Both the position numbers and the translations under genes were made by a program. Below are positions 13,601 through 24,287 of a DNA stretch of 62,000 bases, piece after piece; positions within the stretch are counted from its first letter, which is position 1; the number at the start of each line of letters is the position of its first letter. A model generated the notes under the pieces. That model was not told the DNA's origin, did not search any database, and saw only the letters and a list, made by a program, of their open reading frames with translations. The stretch comes from Symbiodinium natans (taxonomy: Eukaryota > Sar > Dinophyceae > Suessiales > Symbiodiniaceae): contig CAJNDS010000105.1 of the NCBI GenBank assembly GCA_905221605.1, positions 45,001 to 107,000 of the forward strand, in the 5' to 3' direction.

Positions 13601-16600
13601 CGGGGGTTCATGGAAGGGTAGGTACCGAGGGAACCTTAGGGAAGCTTAGTACGGAGCTTTAGGGAGTAGTAGGGAGTATTCGGGAGCCTTGGGTTACATA
13701 CCCCCCTTGAGCCCCCTCCCTCAAGATCGCCAAAACCCTAAACCCTACACCCCTAAACCCTAAACCCCTAAACCCCTAAACCCCTAAACCCCTAAACCCC
13801 TACACCCCTAAACCCCTAAACCCCTAAACCCCTAAACCCCTAAACCCCTAAACCCCTAAACCCCTAAACCCCTAAACCCCTAAACCCCTAAACCCCTAAA
13901 CCCCTAAACCCCTAAACCCCTAAACCCCTAAACCCCTAAACCCCTAAACCCCTAAACCCCTAAACCCCTAAACCCCTAAACCCCTAAACCCCTAAACCCC
14001 TAAACCCTAACCCTAAACCCTAAACCCGGCTCATGGGTTGGCAGGTGCTCCGCGTCACGCCCATCGAGCAGCATGTGCAGGCAATGCTGAAAATAGGGGA
14101 CCCCTAATATAGACCACCAAATAATAGGATTCCCTTACGATTCCTAAGGACCCTAAACCCTAAACCCTAAAACCTAAACCCTAAACCCTACCAATAAGGT
14201 ACCCACTAATCTCGGAAACCTCCCCCCCATATGGAAGTTCAGGGTGACTTTCGTCCTAGGGTGCTTCCATGGCGGCTCTCTGAGACGACAGCCTCGCATG
14301 TTCTTGGGTCGGCATGCGTAATATGGTATTCCCTTAGAGTGCCTATAGAAGTATACTATATCATAACCCCCCCAAAAGTTTCATGAAGGCCTAATGGTAT
14401 TCCCTTATGGCCCCTTTAGAAGTATACTATAATAACCCCTTCAAAACTTCTAATTACTAAGGCCCGTATACACCGCACTCGAAGGTCTGGAGCTGCGAAA
14501 GGGGAGATCGACACCCGTCAAGTCCACCAGGAAGTCCTCCTATAGTCTTGCTGCCCTAAACCCGACAAGCCTTGAACCCGGTACCTTAAACGTCAAGACC
14601 TGAACCCTAAACCCTAAACCCTCCGCAGAACCTTGAGACCGCGAGTTCTGTTCCTCAAATTCCGAACCACTAAACCCTATAGTTGTTTCTCCAAAGCCCA
14701 CACAGCCCTAAGGGTTGAGGAAAGAACGGCCTAAGCGCTCCGAAACCCATAAGGCCCCGCTTAAACCCCACTGGAAACGAGAAAAGGGCCCACGAAACCT
14801 AACCCTAAACCCGAAACCCCAAACCCTAAACCCCTAAACCCCTAAACCCCTAAACCCCTAAACCCCTAAACCCCTAAACCCCTAAACCCCTAAACCCCTA
14901 AACCCCTAAACCCCCAAACCCCTAAACCCCTAAACCCTAAACCCCTAAACCCCCAAACCCCTAAACCCCCAAACCCCTAAACCCCCAAGCCCCAAAGCGC
15001 TTCAGGGAATCGTCTGCGTCAAGTTCAAGCACTCCTCTGAGGCCGAGGAGTGCATCAGAGCCGAGACCTTACGGCCTAGGGTTTTATCGTATTTTTCAGT
15101 GTTTTGGGTTCAAGAGGGTTAGGGTTTTTTTAGGGCTTAGGGTTGAAGGTTTTAGGGTTTAAGGTTTTAGGGTTTAAGCTTTTAGGGTTTTTGGGTTTCG
15201 GGGCTTAGGGATTAGGGTTTTGTCGGTTTTTGTAGGGTTTAGGGTTTAATGGTTTTAGGGTTTTATAGGGTTTGGGTTTAGGGTTCAAGGTTTTTAGGGC
15301 TTAAGATTTTCGGGTTTAAGTTTTTAGGGTGTTACGGTTTAAGTCTTTGGGGTTTTAGGGTTTCGGGGCTTAGGGCTTCGGTTTTTTTTTGTTTAATAGG
15401 TTTTGTAGGGTTTAGGGTTTAAGGGTTTAGGGTTTGGGTGTTCAGGGATAAAGTTTTTAGGTTTCAGGTTTTAGGCTTTAAGTGTTTAGCGTTGAGCGTT
15501 CTGGGGTTTAGGAGTTTAGGGTCTAATTAGGGTTTTGGGGTTTAGGGTCTGGGGTTTTGGGGTTTTGGGGTTTTGGGGTTTAGGGGTTTAGGGGTTTGGG
15601 GGTTTGGGGTTTAGGGTTTAGACTTTTTGGGTTTCAGGGACTGATGATTTTTAGGATCTTGGGTTTCGGGCTTCTCTAGGGTCGTTGTAGGCGTTTAGGG
15701 GCTTTGTAGGAGGTGTCGAAGACATCTTTCTAGCGAGCAGGGTCTTCATGACATTATCATATGGGGTTTTTGTAGGTTTTTGAGGGTTTGCATCGCGCCT
15801 TGTAGTATTTCTGTGTCTTGCAGGCTGAAGGGTGCTTCGCGAGTTCATGTGATGGATGATGAGCCGTTCGGGAGTCAGAGCACCGGCTTCCGAGGAGCGA
15901 ATGGCCCGAACGAGATCTGGGGGGGGGGGGTTTCTGATATTAGGGGTACCTTCATGGTATCATATGATATGATATTGTACGATATGACATGACATGACAT
16001 GACATGACATGACATGACATGATAATTTTTTATATGATGTGATATGATATGATATGATATGATATGGCAATATATAAACATACAAGTGTAAGTATACTTA
16101 TAATTATCATTGTACATATAAATATACATAGAACTACAACTATAAAATATAAATATAACTTTAAATATAAATTTAAGTATGCGTGATCTTGGCAGACACA
16201 ACCAAAGGACCGCGCTTTAACGTCTAGGGTTTAGGGCCGACAATGTTTTCAGCAAGTCGAGGGGCTCAGGGAATTGGTAGAAATTTGTTGATTTGGGTTG
16301 TTTTGGGGTTTCAAGGCTTTGTGGTACTATACTGTAACTTTAGATCCTTACGCTTTTTGGGTTTATTGGGTTTCTGAATAAGGCAGCTAAAAGTTTAATT
16401 TATAGCTCCCCTCCTGAGTGCAGCCAGGAAGGGTTGGCGTTCTCAGGAGTTTTGTGGCTTAGGCTTCAGGTCTCCAAGCTCATAGATCTGAGCATCAGAG
16501 TTGCCGCCCACTTTCAACCCTGGGCGCCCTACACCCTAAACCCTATCAGCCCTAAATCCCATCAGCCCGAAACCCTAAACCCTAAACCCTAGCCCTAAAC

Positions 16601-19600
16601 CCTAAACCCTATAAGCCCTAAACCCTAAACGCCATGTCCCAACTGAGGTCATGGATGGCCGATACTTTGGCGGGCGCACCGTCGAGGTGCCCTTGTATGC
16701 CTTACTTTTTGGCTATACCGGTTTAGGGTTTAGGGTTTAGGGTTTAGGGTTACAGCTGCCCTACATTGTGGCAACTCTAAACCTTGAGCCCTGCACCCGA
16801 AACCTGAAACTCTGAGCTTCCGTTCATTTCAGGCCGCAGGCTCTCTTGTCACTCTTCATCTCTCAAACCTGAAAACCCTCCAACCCCTGAACCTCTGTCG
16901 GGTTTTTTGATTCCGCGGTTAGGGTGGTGATTGGGTGTTTTGTTGGGAAATTTCGGGTTTGGAGTCTGGTAACAAACTGGGTGTTTCTCGTAGTGTTCAA
17001 GCCCTAAACCCTAAACCCTAAACCCTAAACCCCAAACCCTAAACCCCAAACCCTAAGCCCTATACCCGGAATCCACGGTTCAGTCGCCCACACCAGGACC
17101 TGCACGGCCTTGCAGACTCTAAACCCTAAACCCTAAATCCCAAACCCTAAACCCTAAACCCTAAACCCTAAGTCCCCCTTGCACAAGTTGCGAAGCCGGT
17201 GCAGGATCCTATTTTTCTTGGGCTAGCCCAGTGGTAGGGTTTAGGGTTTAGGGTTTAGGGTTTAGGGTTTAGGGTTTAGGGTTTAGGGTTTAGGGTTTAG
17301 GATTTAGGGTTTAGGGTTTAGGGTTTTAGGGCTTATTTAGGGTTTAGGGTTTTACCATTTTGTTGGTTTCTGGGTTCGCCTTTAAAGTACCCAACCAACA
17401 AAAAAAGGGTACCCTTATTACATGGTGGTTACTGGCTACTAAGTTTTACAGGGTTCTTAGCTGAGGGGGGTTCAAGGGGGATATGAAACCCAAGGCTCCC
17501 TCATACTTTTACTACTTTGTAAGGCTCCCTAGGCTTTTTTAAGGTTTCCTAGGTACCCACCCTCTATCGCTATTTTTGGGAAACAACTCCTAAATGGTTT
17601 GAAATAGGCCTTGGTGATAGGGAACCCCAACCCAATATCCCTTGAATCTTCATGATTTGAAGCAATCAATTGCAACCAAAAGAGTTCAAGGCGAGGAGTT
17701 GATGTATCTTGGCCCCTCTCAGGCCCATGCAGACCCCAGTTCAAAGCCCCTCGCGACCACTTAGATCCTCATCTTAACATGACCATCTCAATCCTTGCCC
17801 TTCTGCTGACCGACTTACCCTAAACCCTAAACCCTAAACCCTAAACCCTAAACCCTAGACCCTACTTGTTGTGAACCACCAGGGTTCCTGAGAGGCCAAC
17901 ACTTTTCAAGTTGGGCAGGCCCAGGGCCTTCCAAGTCGCCCGTCCCAAGCCCTGCACCCTTAATCCATCATCCGTAGGGTTTAGGGTTTAGGGCTTAGGG
18001 CTTAGGATTTAGGGTTTACGGCTCAGGGTTCAGGGTTCAGGGTTTCGGGTTGCAGGGTTTAGGGTTTAGGCTTCTGGGTTTAGGGCTCAGCCCGAAGCCC
18101 CTAAGCTTCAAGCCTCAAGCCCCCTGAAAGAAAATGTGCGAGAGGCGGCTTTCTACGACGGCAAGACAGACCTGAAAGCCTTCGGCGTGAAGAAGGCAGG
18201 GTTTAGGGTTTAGGGTTTAGGGTTTAGGGTTTAGGGTTTAGGGTTTAGGGTTTAGGGTTTAGGGTTCAGGGTTCAGGGTTCAGGGTTTCGGGAGAGAGAG
18301 AGAGAGAGGGAGAGAGGGAGAGAGAGAGAGAGGGAGAGAGGGAGAGAGGGAGAGAGGGAGAGAGGGAGAGAGAGAAAAAGAGAGGGAGAGGGAGAGAGAG
18401 AGAGGGAGAGATGGGGGGTGGGCGGGTGATACTGGGATACTTCAAAGGTTCGGGTCGCACCCTGAACCCGAAACCCTGATTCAGGGTTCCATGAGTTCCA
18501 GGGAGGAAGTTCAGAACCCGAAGTAGAGGTGGAGGAGGAAATGGGTTTAGGGTTTAGGGTTTAGGGTTTGGGGCTTGGGGCTTAGGGCTTAGGGTTACAG
18601 GTGTAATTAGAGGTGGTGGAGGGGGCAGGAAATGGGTTTGGGGTTAGGCTTTAGGGGTTAGGGCCTAGGGTTGCAGGTGTAGAGGTGGTGGAGGGGAGAG
18701 GAACTGAGTTTAGGGGTTAGGGTTTAGTTTAGGGTTTGGGTGTCTTGCGGAGAAAATGAGAATGACAACCCCCGCCAAGTGCAAATGCAAAAGCCATCAA
18801 ATTCTCGATGAACCAAGCTCCCATAAGAACCGACAACCACGGCATAAGAACCCCAAACAAGAACCTAGATCAACACATCGTCCACTCCTTTAAAAGGTGA
18901 AAAGCTTCCCCACATCAGAACAAAGCACAGCGTACGACAGCCCAGCCGCAAGGCCCCGCAAGGGCACAAAGAACCCCTCTTCGACCCCCCGCCCATACAC
19001 CCCAGAACTTAAATCGAGCCCCGGACTAGACCCGCGCACAACCCTAAACCCTAATTGAACCTAAGCCCAAATCGCAAGCCCTAGATGCACTCTAAATCCT
19101 AACCTCTATTTGTGCATCTGTCGGAAAAGTATTGCCTGATGGTCCTTTGACAAGTAATTATACTACAACAACCCCCCCAAAAAATAAAACATGAAAATAC
19201 AAAAATATTTTATTCTAAATATTAAGGCCCCTAAAGTAAGCACGCAAGAACCCTAAACCCTAAACCCTAAACCCTAAACCCACATTAATCGCCTTCAAGA
19301 ATAAGGTGAAGCTGGCTTCCACTCCCAAGCCGGCTGAGGAAGCGGCTGGCCATGGCCTTGGGAGCACTGGAGCCTTGAAATACTCTGTGGCTCAAGTTTA
19401 GGGTTTAGGGTTTAGGGTTTAGGGAACCGGAACCCGAAACCGAAACTAGCCTCCTTGGTGAATGGCCTCTTCGCAGGCATGTTTGCAGTCAGTCTTGACC
19501 CTTTTGGGGTTTGCTTCAAGGAAAGGTTTGGGGTTTGGGGTTTAGGGTTTAGGGTTTAGGGTTTAGGGACTACATTGCCTGGGATCCTTTGGGGCAGATG

Positions 19601-21699
19601 TTCTCAGGTGAGGCCTACTTGTGCCCCAGGCACAGCCGTCTAAACCTACCGATTGCCTAAGTCCCTTGAACCCTAAACCCCAAACCCCCTACACCTTTCA
19701 GGTTCTGCAGATGCGCCCGGCGATCGCTCGCCCGACGAGGTGTGCTCTGAAAGCCCAGATTGGATTTTCGAAGGGTTTTCGGCTTTTGGGGTTTAGGGTC
19801 TTAGAGGGGTTGAGGGGCTTAGGGTCTTAGAGGGGTTTGGGGTTTAGATGTGTTTAGGCGGTTAGAGGGTTAAGGTTCAGGGTTCTTAGGGGTTTGGAGC
19901 ACCGCATCATCTTTCAAAAAGAGTCGCAAACGACCCGAAGGTCTATCCTGAAGGCAGCAGTTCCTGCCTAAACCGCAAACCCTCAGATTCGTCTCCCATC
20001 AAAGACGACCTGTGAACACAGGCCCTAATTGTTTGGGGTGCATGCTGGGGCCTTATATGGCCCTAAACCCTAAACCCTCAACCCTAAACCCTAAACCCTT
20101 TATAGACCTTGAGTAGACACCCAGTATGCTCCTTTGGAACAGCGGAATCGCTCTTTGTGCCAAGGGCTGCTGATGGACTCTCAAAACGAAGCTCATGATG
20201 GTGATAGCGTTCTGGTCTCTTCTCGAAATTATGGCCGCTTTGGGGGTTACTAGAATAAGGCGGCCCCTTTTTTCTCCTAGATTACCCCAGAGAGGGACCA
20301 TAGTGTGAAGTCCCAGAAAAGCCCTAAACCCCAAACTCAAAACGCTTTCGTAGGTCTCCACTTCCGACGGGCTCCAGCTTGCGCTTTCAGGGCTTATGGT
20401 GTAAGGTCTGCAGCTTAGGGTTTTAGGGTTTAGGGTTCAGGGTTGAGGGGTTTCGGGGTTTTTGCCGGGTTCAAGCAGGAGCCCCGCACCTCAAAAACAT
20501 CTTCAATGCAAGGTGGGTACTTTCCCAAAGGGGGGGTCCCTGGTACAACCCCCCAAATAGTCTCCGCTACTCTTGGGTCATGTTTTAGGGCCCTAAAAAC
20601 CGCCCTAAGCCCTAAGCCCTAAGCCCCAAGCCCTAAGCCCTAAACCCTAAACCCTTAACCCTAGCCCTAACAGCCTGACCGACGGCCGAAACCAGGAGGA
20701 GCCTGAGCAGCCTTCTGCGGGTAAGGCCAGATCGGATGGAAGCCCTGAAGCTGTAGGGGTTTAGGGTTTAGGGTTTAGGGCTTACGGCTTAGGGGTTCAG
20801 GGGTTTAGGGTTTAGGGTTTAGGGTTCAGAATATGTTTTAAGTTGGTTCTTGTCCCCAAGTCTGTGTAGGGCCCCGAAATCCACACACCCCAGCTCGGGG
20901 GAGTTGAAGGCAACCACTGCAGGATTGAGGGCTTTGCAGCTTCGGTGTGGTTTTGTTAAGAGGGCTGACAGTACCTTTGGCCCCAACTCACCGAACGCTG
21001 CACTGAAAGCAGGCCAAGTCTTCGCGGGTAGGGATTTGTGGGCAAAAGTCCCCAAAGCGCACACTCCGAATCTCCGTTTCAGGGTTGGGGTCTCAGGCTA
21101 TCGCATCCCGGATATGAAGACCGACGAATGATTACCAGTATCATCCCCTCAGGACCGCACCCTCAAGTCTTACGTTGTCGGTGTAGGAATAAAGCAGATG
21201 GCCCGTCGATTTATGAGCCCCTTGAACTGCAGGGCGCGCCTGGTGGGGCTACTGAAATTCAGCAGGCGCCATGAGCTTCCTGGAGGTTTCGGGTTGAGGT
21301 TTTCAGGCGGGTTCAAGTGTTCCAGGATGAAGGTTGTTGGTTTAAAGTGCTCAATCTGAGATTCAAGTACCCGGGTTTCGGGCTCTCCTTCGGCTTAAGG
21401 TTGCTGAGCAGCTCGCCCCCTTGCTCATAGCGGTGGGGGGTAGGTACCTGGGGAACCTTGGGGAAGCTTCGGGATCCTTAGGGAGTAGTGGGGAGGATCA
21501 GGGAACCTTGGGTTACATACCACCCCCCCCCCCCCCCCCAAAAAAAAAAAAAAAAAACTAAACCCTAAACCCTAAACACTGAAGGACCCTAGACATAAAA
21601 ACGCCGCCAAAGGCCCCCAAAAGCCAGGCCTACGATGCGATGTTCGAGGACCAGTCGTCCGATGACGAGGAGCTGATGGCCGGCGACCCAAACGGTTAG
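7615..21699 (+). CDS. Tat-SF1/Cus2-like splicing factor (U2 snRNP-associated), about 16 mini-exons
   Basis: Homologue of yeast Cus2 and human Tat-SF1, nuclear factors that help U2 snRNP bind the branch site through an RRM and a UHM domain. Exons: 7615-7670 and 8495-8549 (RRM1: RIYAGADGR, KGDALVTFANAASVQLA), 9369-9434 (VKFLHEYEIRPGCRICVQQ), 10321-10389, 10712-10783, 11373-11431 (AVSWSGEMDDGTGRRIVIL), 12295-12356 (RHMFSPEEADKEGPPEVWLA), 12831-12862, 13057-13086 (VKEECDKIGQ), 14045-14080 (VLRVTPIEQHVQ), 15006-15059 (GIVCVKFKHSSEAEECIR), 16648-16686 (VMDGRYFGGRTVE), 18145-18195 (AAFYDGKTDLKAFGVKK), with probable tail exons about 19311-19370 and 20674-20733, and last exon about 21613-21699 (FEDQSSDDEELMAGDPNG, stop TAG). 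Most phases match across joins. Donors are mainly GC (7671, 8550, 10784, 11432, 13087, 14081, 15060, 18196); 12357, 12863 and 16687 are GT. The 9434-10321 join is unsettled and the N-terminus is missing. The acidic end fits the family. Confidence 0.9.
7756..7850. repeat. Short inverted-repeat element (family F)
   Basis: CCAAAAAGTTGGAAAC at the left is repeated inverted as GTTTCCAACTTTTTGG at the right, about 60 bases apart. It is MITE-like; only one copy was noticed in the window. Confidence 0.65.
10829..10918 (+). repeat. GA-rich microsatellite
   Basis: An (AGAG)n tract with ACAGA interruptions, just downstream of a splicing-factor exon. The open frames on both strands across it are low-complexity artefacts. 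Confidence 0.95.
12899..12988. mobile_element. MITE-like element, family C, copy 2 (diverged)
   Basis: Shares AGGGGTACCT, AAGGGGATCCTAC and the GGGTGTACCCTATTTTCGTA end with other family C copies. It lies in the short intron between exons 12831-12862 and 13057-13086. Confidence 0.5.
13447..13533. mobile_element. MITE-like element, family A, copy 1 (truncated)
   Basis: Begins GGGATGTTCTCCCTTATACT and continues with AACAGTCC, as in copies at 27273 and 37864. The right inverted end is degraded. Confidence 0.55.
13597..13727. mobile_element. MITE-like element, family E, copy 1
   Basis: Shares GGTACC..GGAACCTTAGGGAAGCTT, AGGGAGTAGTAGGGAG and CTTGGGTTACATACCCCCC with the copy at 21.4 kb, and in reverse with those at 17.5 and 36.5 kb. 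Confidence 0.6.
13737..14010 (-). repeat. CCCCTAAA octamer array
   Basis: About 30 tandem CCCCTAAA units (TTTAGGGG on the other strand), one base longer than the common heptamer and very homogeneous. It lies directly upstream of the splicing-factor exon at 14045. Confidence 0.95.
14088..14231. mobile_element. MITE-like element, family C, copy 3, split by a CCCTAAA array
   Basis: Left part AGGGGACCCCTAATATAGAC and TAGGATTCCC match family C. Right part AATAAGGTACCC and CTCGGAAACC match its other end. Between them, at the GGACCC position where other copies continue with CCAACAAGG, lie about six CCCTAAA units (14149-14191). Confidence 0.65.
14320..14466. mobile_element. Family D element, two tandem copies
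   Basis: Two units of about 72 bp, each with TGGTATTCCCTTA, GCCCCTTTAGAAGTATACTA and ATAACCCC followed by AAGGCC. Related copies lie near 35.25 kb and, inverted, near 54.1 kb. Confidence 0.6.
14816..14997 (-). repeat. Second CCCCTAAA octamer array
   Basis: About 20 units, mostly CCCCTAAA with some CCCCCAAA, ending a few bases before the splicing-factor exon at 15006. Confidence 0.95.
15957..16068 (+). repeat. GACAT and GATAT pentamer microsatellite
   Basis: About eight GACAT units followed, after an AT-rich gap, by about six GATAT units. Confidence 0.9.
17237..17345 (+). repeat. TTTAGGG array
   Basis: About 14 units with one GATTTAG variant, inside the splicing-factor gene. Confidence 0.95.
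17457..17572. mobile_element. MITE-like element, family E, copy 2 (inverted)
   Basis: GGGGGGTTCAAGGGGG, GGCTCCCT, TAAGGCTCCCTAGGC and TTTCCTAGGTACCCACC match the reverse complement of the copy at 13.6 kb. Confidence 0.55.
18199..18286 (+). repeat. TTTAGGG array directly after a GC donor
   Basis: About 12 units starting four bases after the GC donor of exon 18145-18195, with TTCAGGG variants at the end. Confidence 0.95.
18290..18415 (+). repeat. GAGAGGGA microsatellite
   Basis: A purine-only GA/GGGA tract of about 125 bases following the TTTAGGG array. Confidence 0.95.
19135..19245. mobile_element. Possible family D relative
   Basis: Shares the TTGCCTGATGGTCCTTT...ACTACAACAACCCCCCC...TTAAGGCCC layout with family D. 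The middle is AT-rich and diverged. Confidence 0.35.
21435..21525. mobile_element. MITE-like element, family E, copy 3
   Basis: GGTAGGTACCTGGGGAACCTT, AAGCTTCGGGATCCTTAGGG and CTTGGGTTACATACC match the copy at 13.6 kb. It runs into a C-run followed directly by an A-run (about 21523-21557). Confidence 0.6.
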
Positions 21700-23860
21700 G
21701 GTTTAGGGTTGGGTTTAGTTTAGGGTTTAGGGTTGCATCTTACGGTACAATATAGCTCAAAACTCGAGCTACCTGGGGACCCTCAAGCAGGGTTGAGGTG
21801 GAAACTTTTAGGTACTCTACACTCTAAACCCTGAACCATAAACCCTAAACCCTGAACCCCAAGACGCAAAGACGCAGGGGAAAATTCGGGCTCTCGGCTG
21901 GTGGCATATCGTCTTGTTGTTGGCAACTGGCTCCCGAGTTTGTAGGCTTGCTGGCTTCGTGTCATCAGCTTTCTAAGGCTTTGGTTAAGTGAACCCAGAA
22001 CCCTAAACCCTATACCCTAAACCGAGCCCTAAGCCCCAATCCAAAACCCTAAACCCTACATCAGAACTCCATGTCCTTGGACTCCCGAAAGGCTCCCAAG
22101 CTTGGGGTTTCAGGCTTCAGGGCTGTCGCAAAGGCATTAGGGTTTAGGGTTTAGGGTTTGGGGGTTTGGGGTGGGTCCAGGGCTTAGGTTAGGGTTTGAG
22201 GGTTTGGGGTTTCGGAATCTGTGGTTTTTTGGGGTCGGCGCGACAGCTCTGGGCTGGTAGGGTTAGTCTGGTATGTCGTGTTTAGGGTTTCAGGTTTAGC
22301 ATTTAAGGTCGGAGTCGGGTGTTAGGGTGTGCGGCAGCCTCTGGGCTTGCTGGGTAGTTTATTTTTGGGTTTAATTAGGGTTTAGGGGTTTCATTTAGGG
22401 TTCCAGGGTTAGGTTTAGGGTTGGGGCAAGGGTCTGGGGGAGCGGCGGACAAGCACTCGTTAAACCAAACTGTCAAAAAGAAGTCTTAGAAACTGAAACC
22501 TATTGGTCCCTCAAGCTGGACGTTTCGAAGTTCCAGACTTTTGATTCTTGGGGGATGTTGAGGCGTCCCAAGCCCTATACCTAATAACTATAACCTGGAA
22601 GGCTTTTGGTTGAGGGTTTGGGGCTTCATGCTTTAGGATTTCCTGCCCAAGGTCCGTACCGAATGAAGCCCCCTTCCCCCTGCGCTCTCTCCAGGCCGGT
22701 GTGGGGGGAGGGGGTGTTGAAATTTTCCTTACGGTCCCTATATTCATGATATGCGAATAACCCCTCCAAATCATGTTCTAAAATATGTAAGGCCCCATCT
22801 AGTGTCACAGTGCCAGTTCGGAGTTTATCTCATTGCTTTGGGGTGCTCGGGACTTCTTCATGACCTAGATAGGGATTCCAGCATGCAGGCAGGATCCAAT
22901 GCCCCCCTCAACCCCCCCCCCCCCCCAAGCTAAAACCTCGAAGCCATGAACCCAAAGCCCACAAAAGCCACCCCCTCGGATGTGATTTCTGTAAAGCCCC
23001 AGACCCCAAGCCTAACCCAGGTTTTTCGTGAGGAGGGCTTCAGGTTGAGAGGCTTTTCGCTGTGTAGATCGGGTTGAGATCCGAGCACCGGGAAGATTTC
23101 TTATCTCGCAAAACATGAAAGCTTCAAACCCTGCAACCGAGTCACCCCAATCGCAGGTGGCGGTTGATTCTCCAAACAGCGCATCGACACATAAGAGGTA
23201 GCTGGGGTTTCAACCTGCAATTGTTCTGCGATATAGCTAGAGCTTAGGGAACCCCAACAAATCCTTAAACCGTATGTGGCGCATTTATCTTGAAGGGTGT
23301 CTGGGTGCTCGCCGTTTTTCGGGGTGGCCGTCGGGACTCTCACCGGGTATAGGGGGTGTGTAGGGGGTGTAGGGTTTAGTGTTTCAGGTTTTAAGTAAGG
23401 CAAGTATATACATATTATGGTTCGACTTCTAGCTACCCATGAACTTTCAAGTAATCCCGAGACTCAGTGCATAAACGAACCCTTCGTAGCTGCACCTTTA
23501 AAAGCTTTAACCTTTTGGGGTATGCATACTTCCTACCATACTTGAAAGGTTAACCTTATTTGGCCCAGGCTGCTCAGCAACTGGGAACCTTTCCTGTTTC
23601 ATGCCATGCAGCTTTCATGGCAGTGGACGTTGAGTCTACCGGGGCGCTCTACCGTTTAGCATAGCCCTTAAGCCCTATGCGGCTCAGGTCGTTTAGGGTT
23701 TTGTATGTACCCCTACAACCCCTAAACCCTTGACCCTAAACCCTTATGAACGAGCATCCGGGAATCTTTGTCATAGTTGGGAAACATTTTACATTTTTAA
23801 GGGTACTTAAACCCAATAAGGAATATAATTTTAAAATTTATTACTATCCCAACTATGAAC
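21700..23860. other. Intergenic repeat-rich sequence after the splicing-factor gene
   Basis: TTTAGGG and CCCTAAA fragments, a family B element at its right end, a small inverted repeat near 23508-23555 (TTAACCTTTT / AAAGGTTAA), and unique DNA with no frame I can defend. Confidence 0.5.
23771..23858. mobile_element. MITE-like element, family B, copy 2
   Basis: TCATAGTTGGGAAACATTTT at the left and TTACTATCCCAACTATGA at the right, nearly identical to the copy at 969. An AG directly after it (AACCAG) is the likely acceptor of the adjacent exon candidate. Confidence 0.75.
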
Positions 23861-23864
23861 CAGG

Positions 23865-23951
23865 AATGTGCAGCTGATCTGAGGCCCCCGCTGAAGCCGG
23901 TGCAGGCGGCTGGCGGAGTCGGAGTTGAGAAGAAAGATCTGCATGTCCGCA
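23865..23951 (+). CDS. Putative exon, unrecognised protein
   Basis: Open frame ECAADLRPPLKPVQAAGGVG followed by VEKKDLHVR. It lies between an AG at the edge of a family B element and a long TTTAGGG array, the layout seen around verified exons. Non-repetitive, GC-balanced, coding-like composition. No family recognised. Confidence 0.4.
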
Positions 23952-24025
23952 GGGTTTAGGGTTTAGGGTTTAGGGTTTAGGGTTTAGGGTTTAGGGTTTA
24001 GGGTTTAGGGTTCAGGGTTTAGGGA
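23951..24025 (+). repeat. TTTAGGG array
   Basis: About ten units starting directly at the end of the exon candidate 23865-23951. Confidence 0.95.
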
Positions 24026-24132
24026 AATGGGATCTGTCGGATGTTGGAGGGTAGGGTTCCGGGGTTTAGGGTAGACTTTGGGGTCCCTGGATGCACTGAA
24101 TTGAATTGCCAGCCCACGCTCCCGACCCACTA

Positions 24133-24254
24133 CTAATTTACTAACTACTGCTTGCTTTAGGGTTTGGGGGGCTTTAGGGTTTTTTAAGGTTAAAAAACCT
24201 TAAATGCTACTAAGTTACTAACTACTGTTTGCTTTAGGGGTTTGGGGGGCTTTC
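24133..24254 (+). repeat. Tandem duplication of about 79 bp
   Basis: TTACTAACTACTGCTTGCTT followed by TAGGGTTTGGGGGGCTTT occurs twice (about 24133 and 24211), the second copy with small changes. Confidence 0.7.
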
Positions 24255-24287
24255 GAGGACTCTCATAGCAAATCCTGTTGGCCTGCG

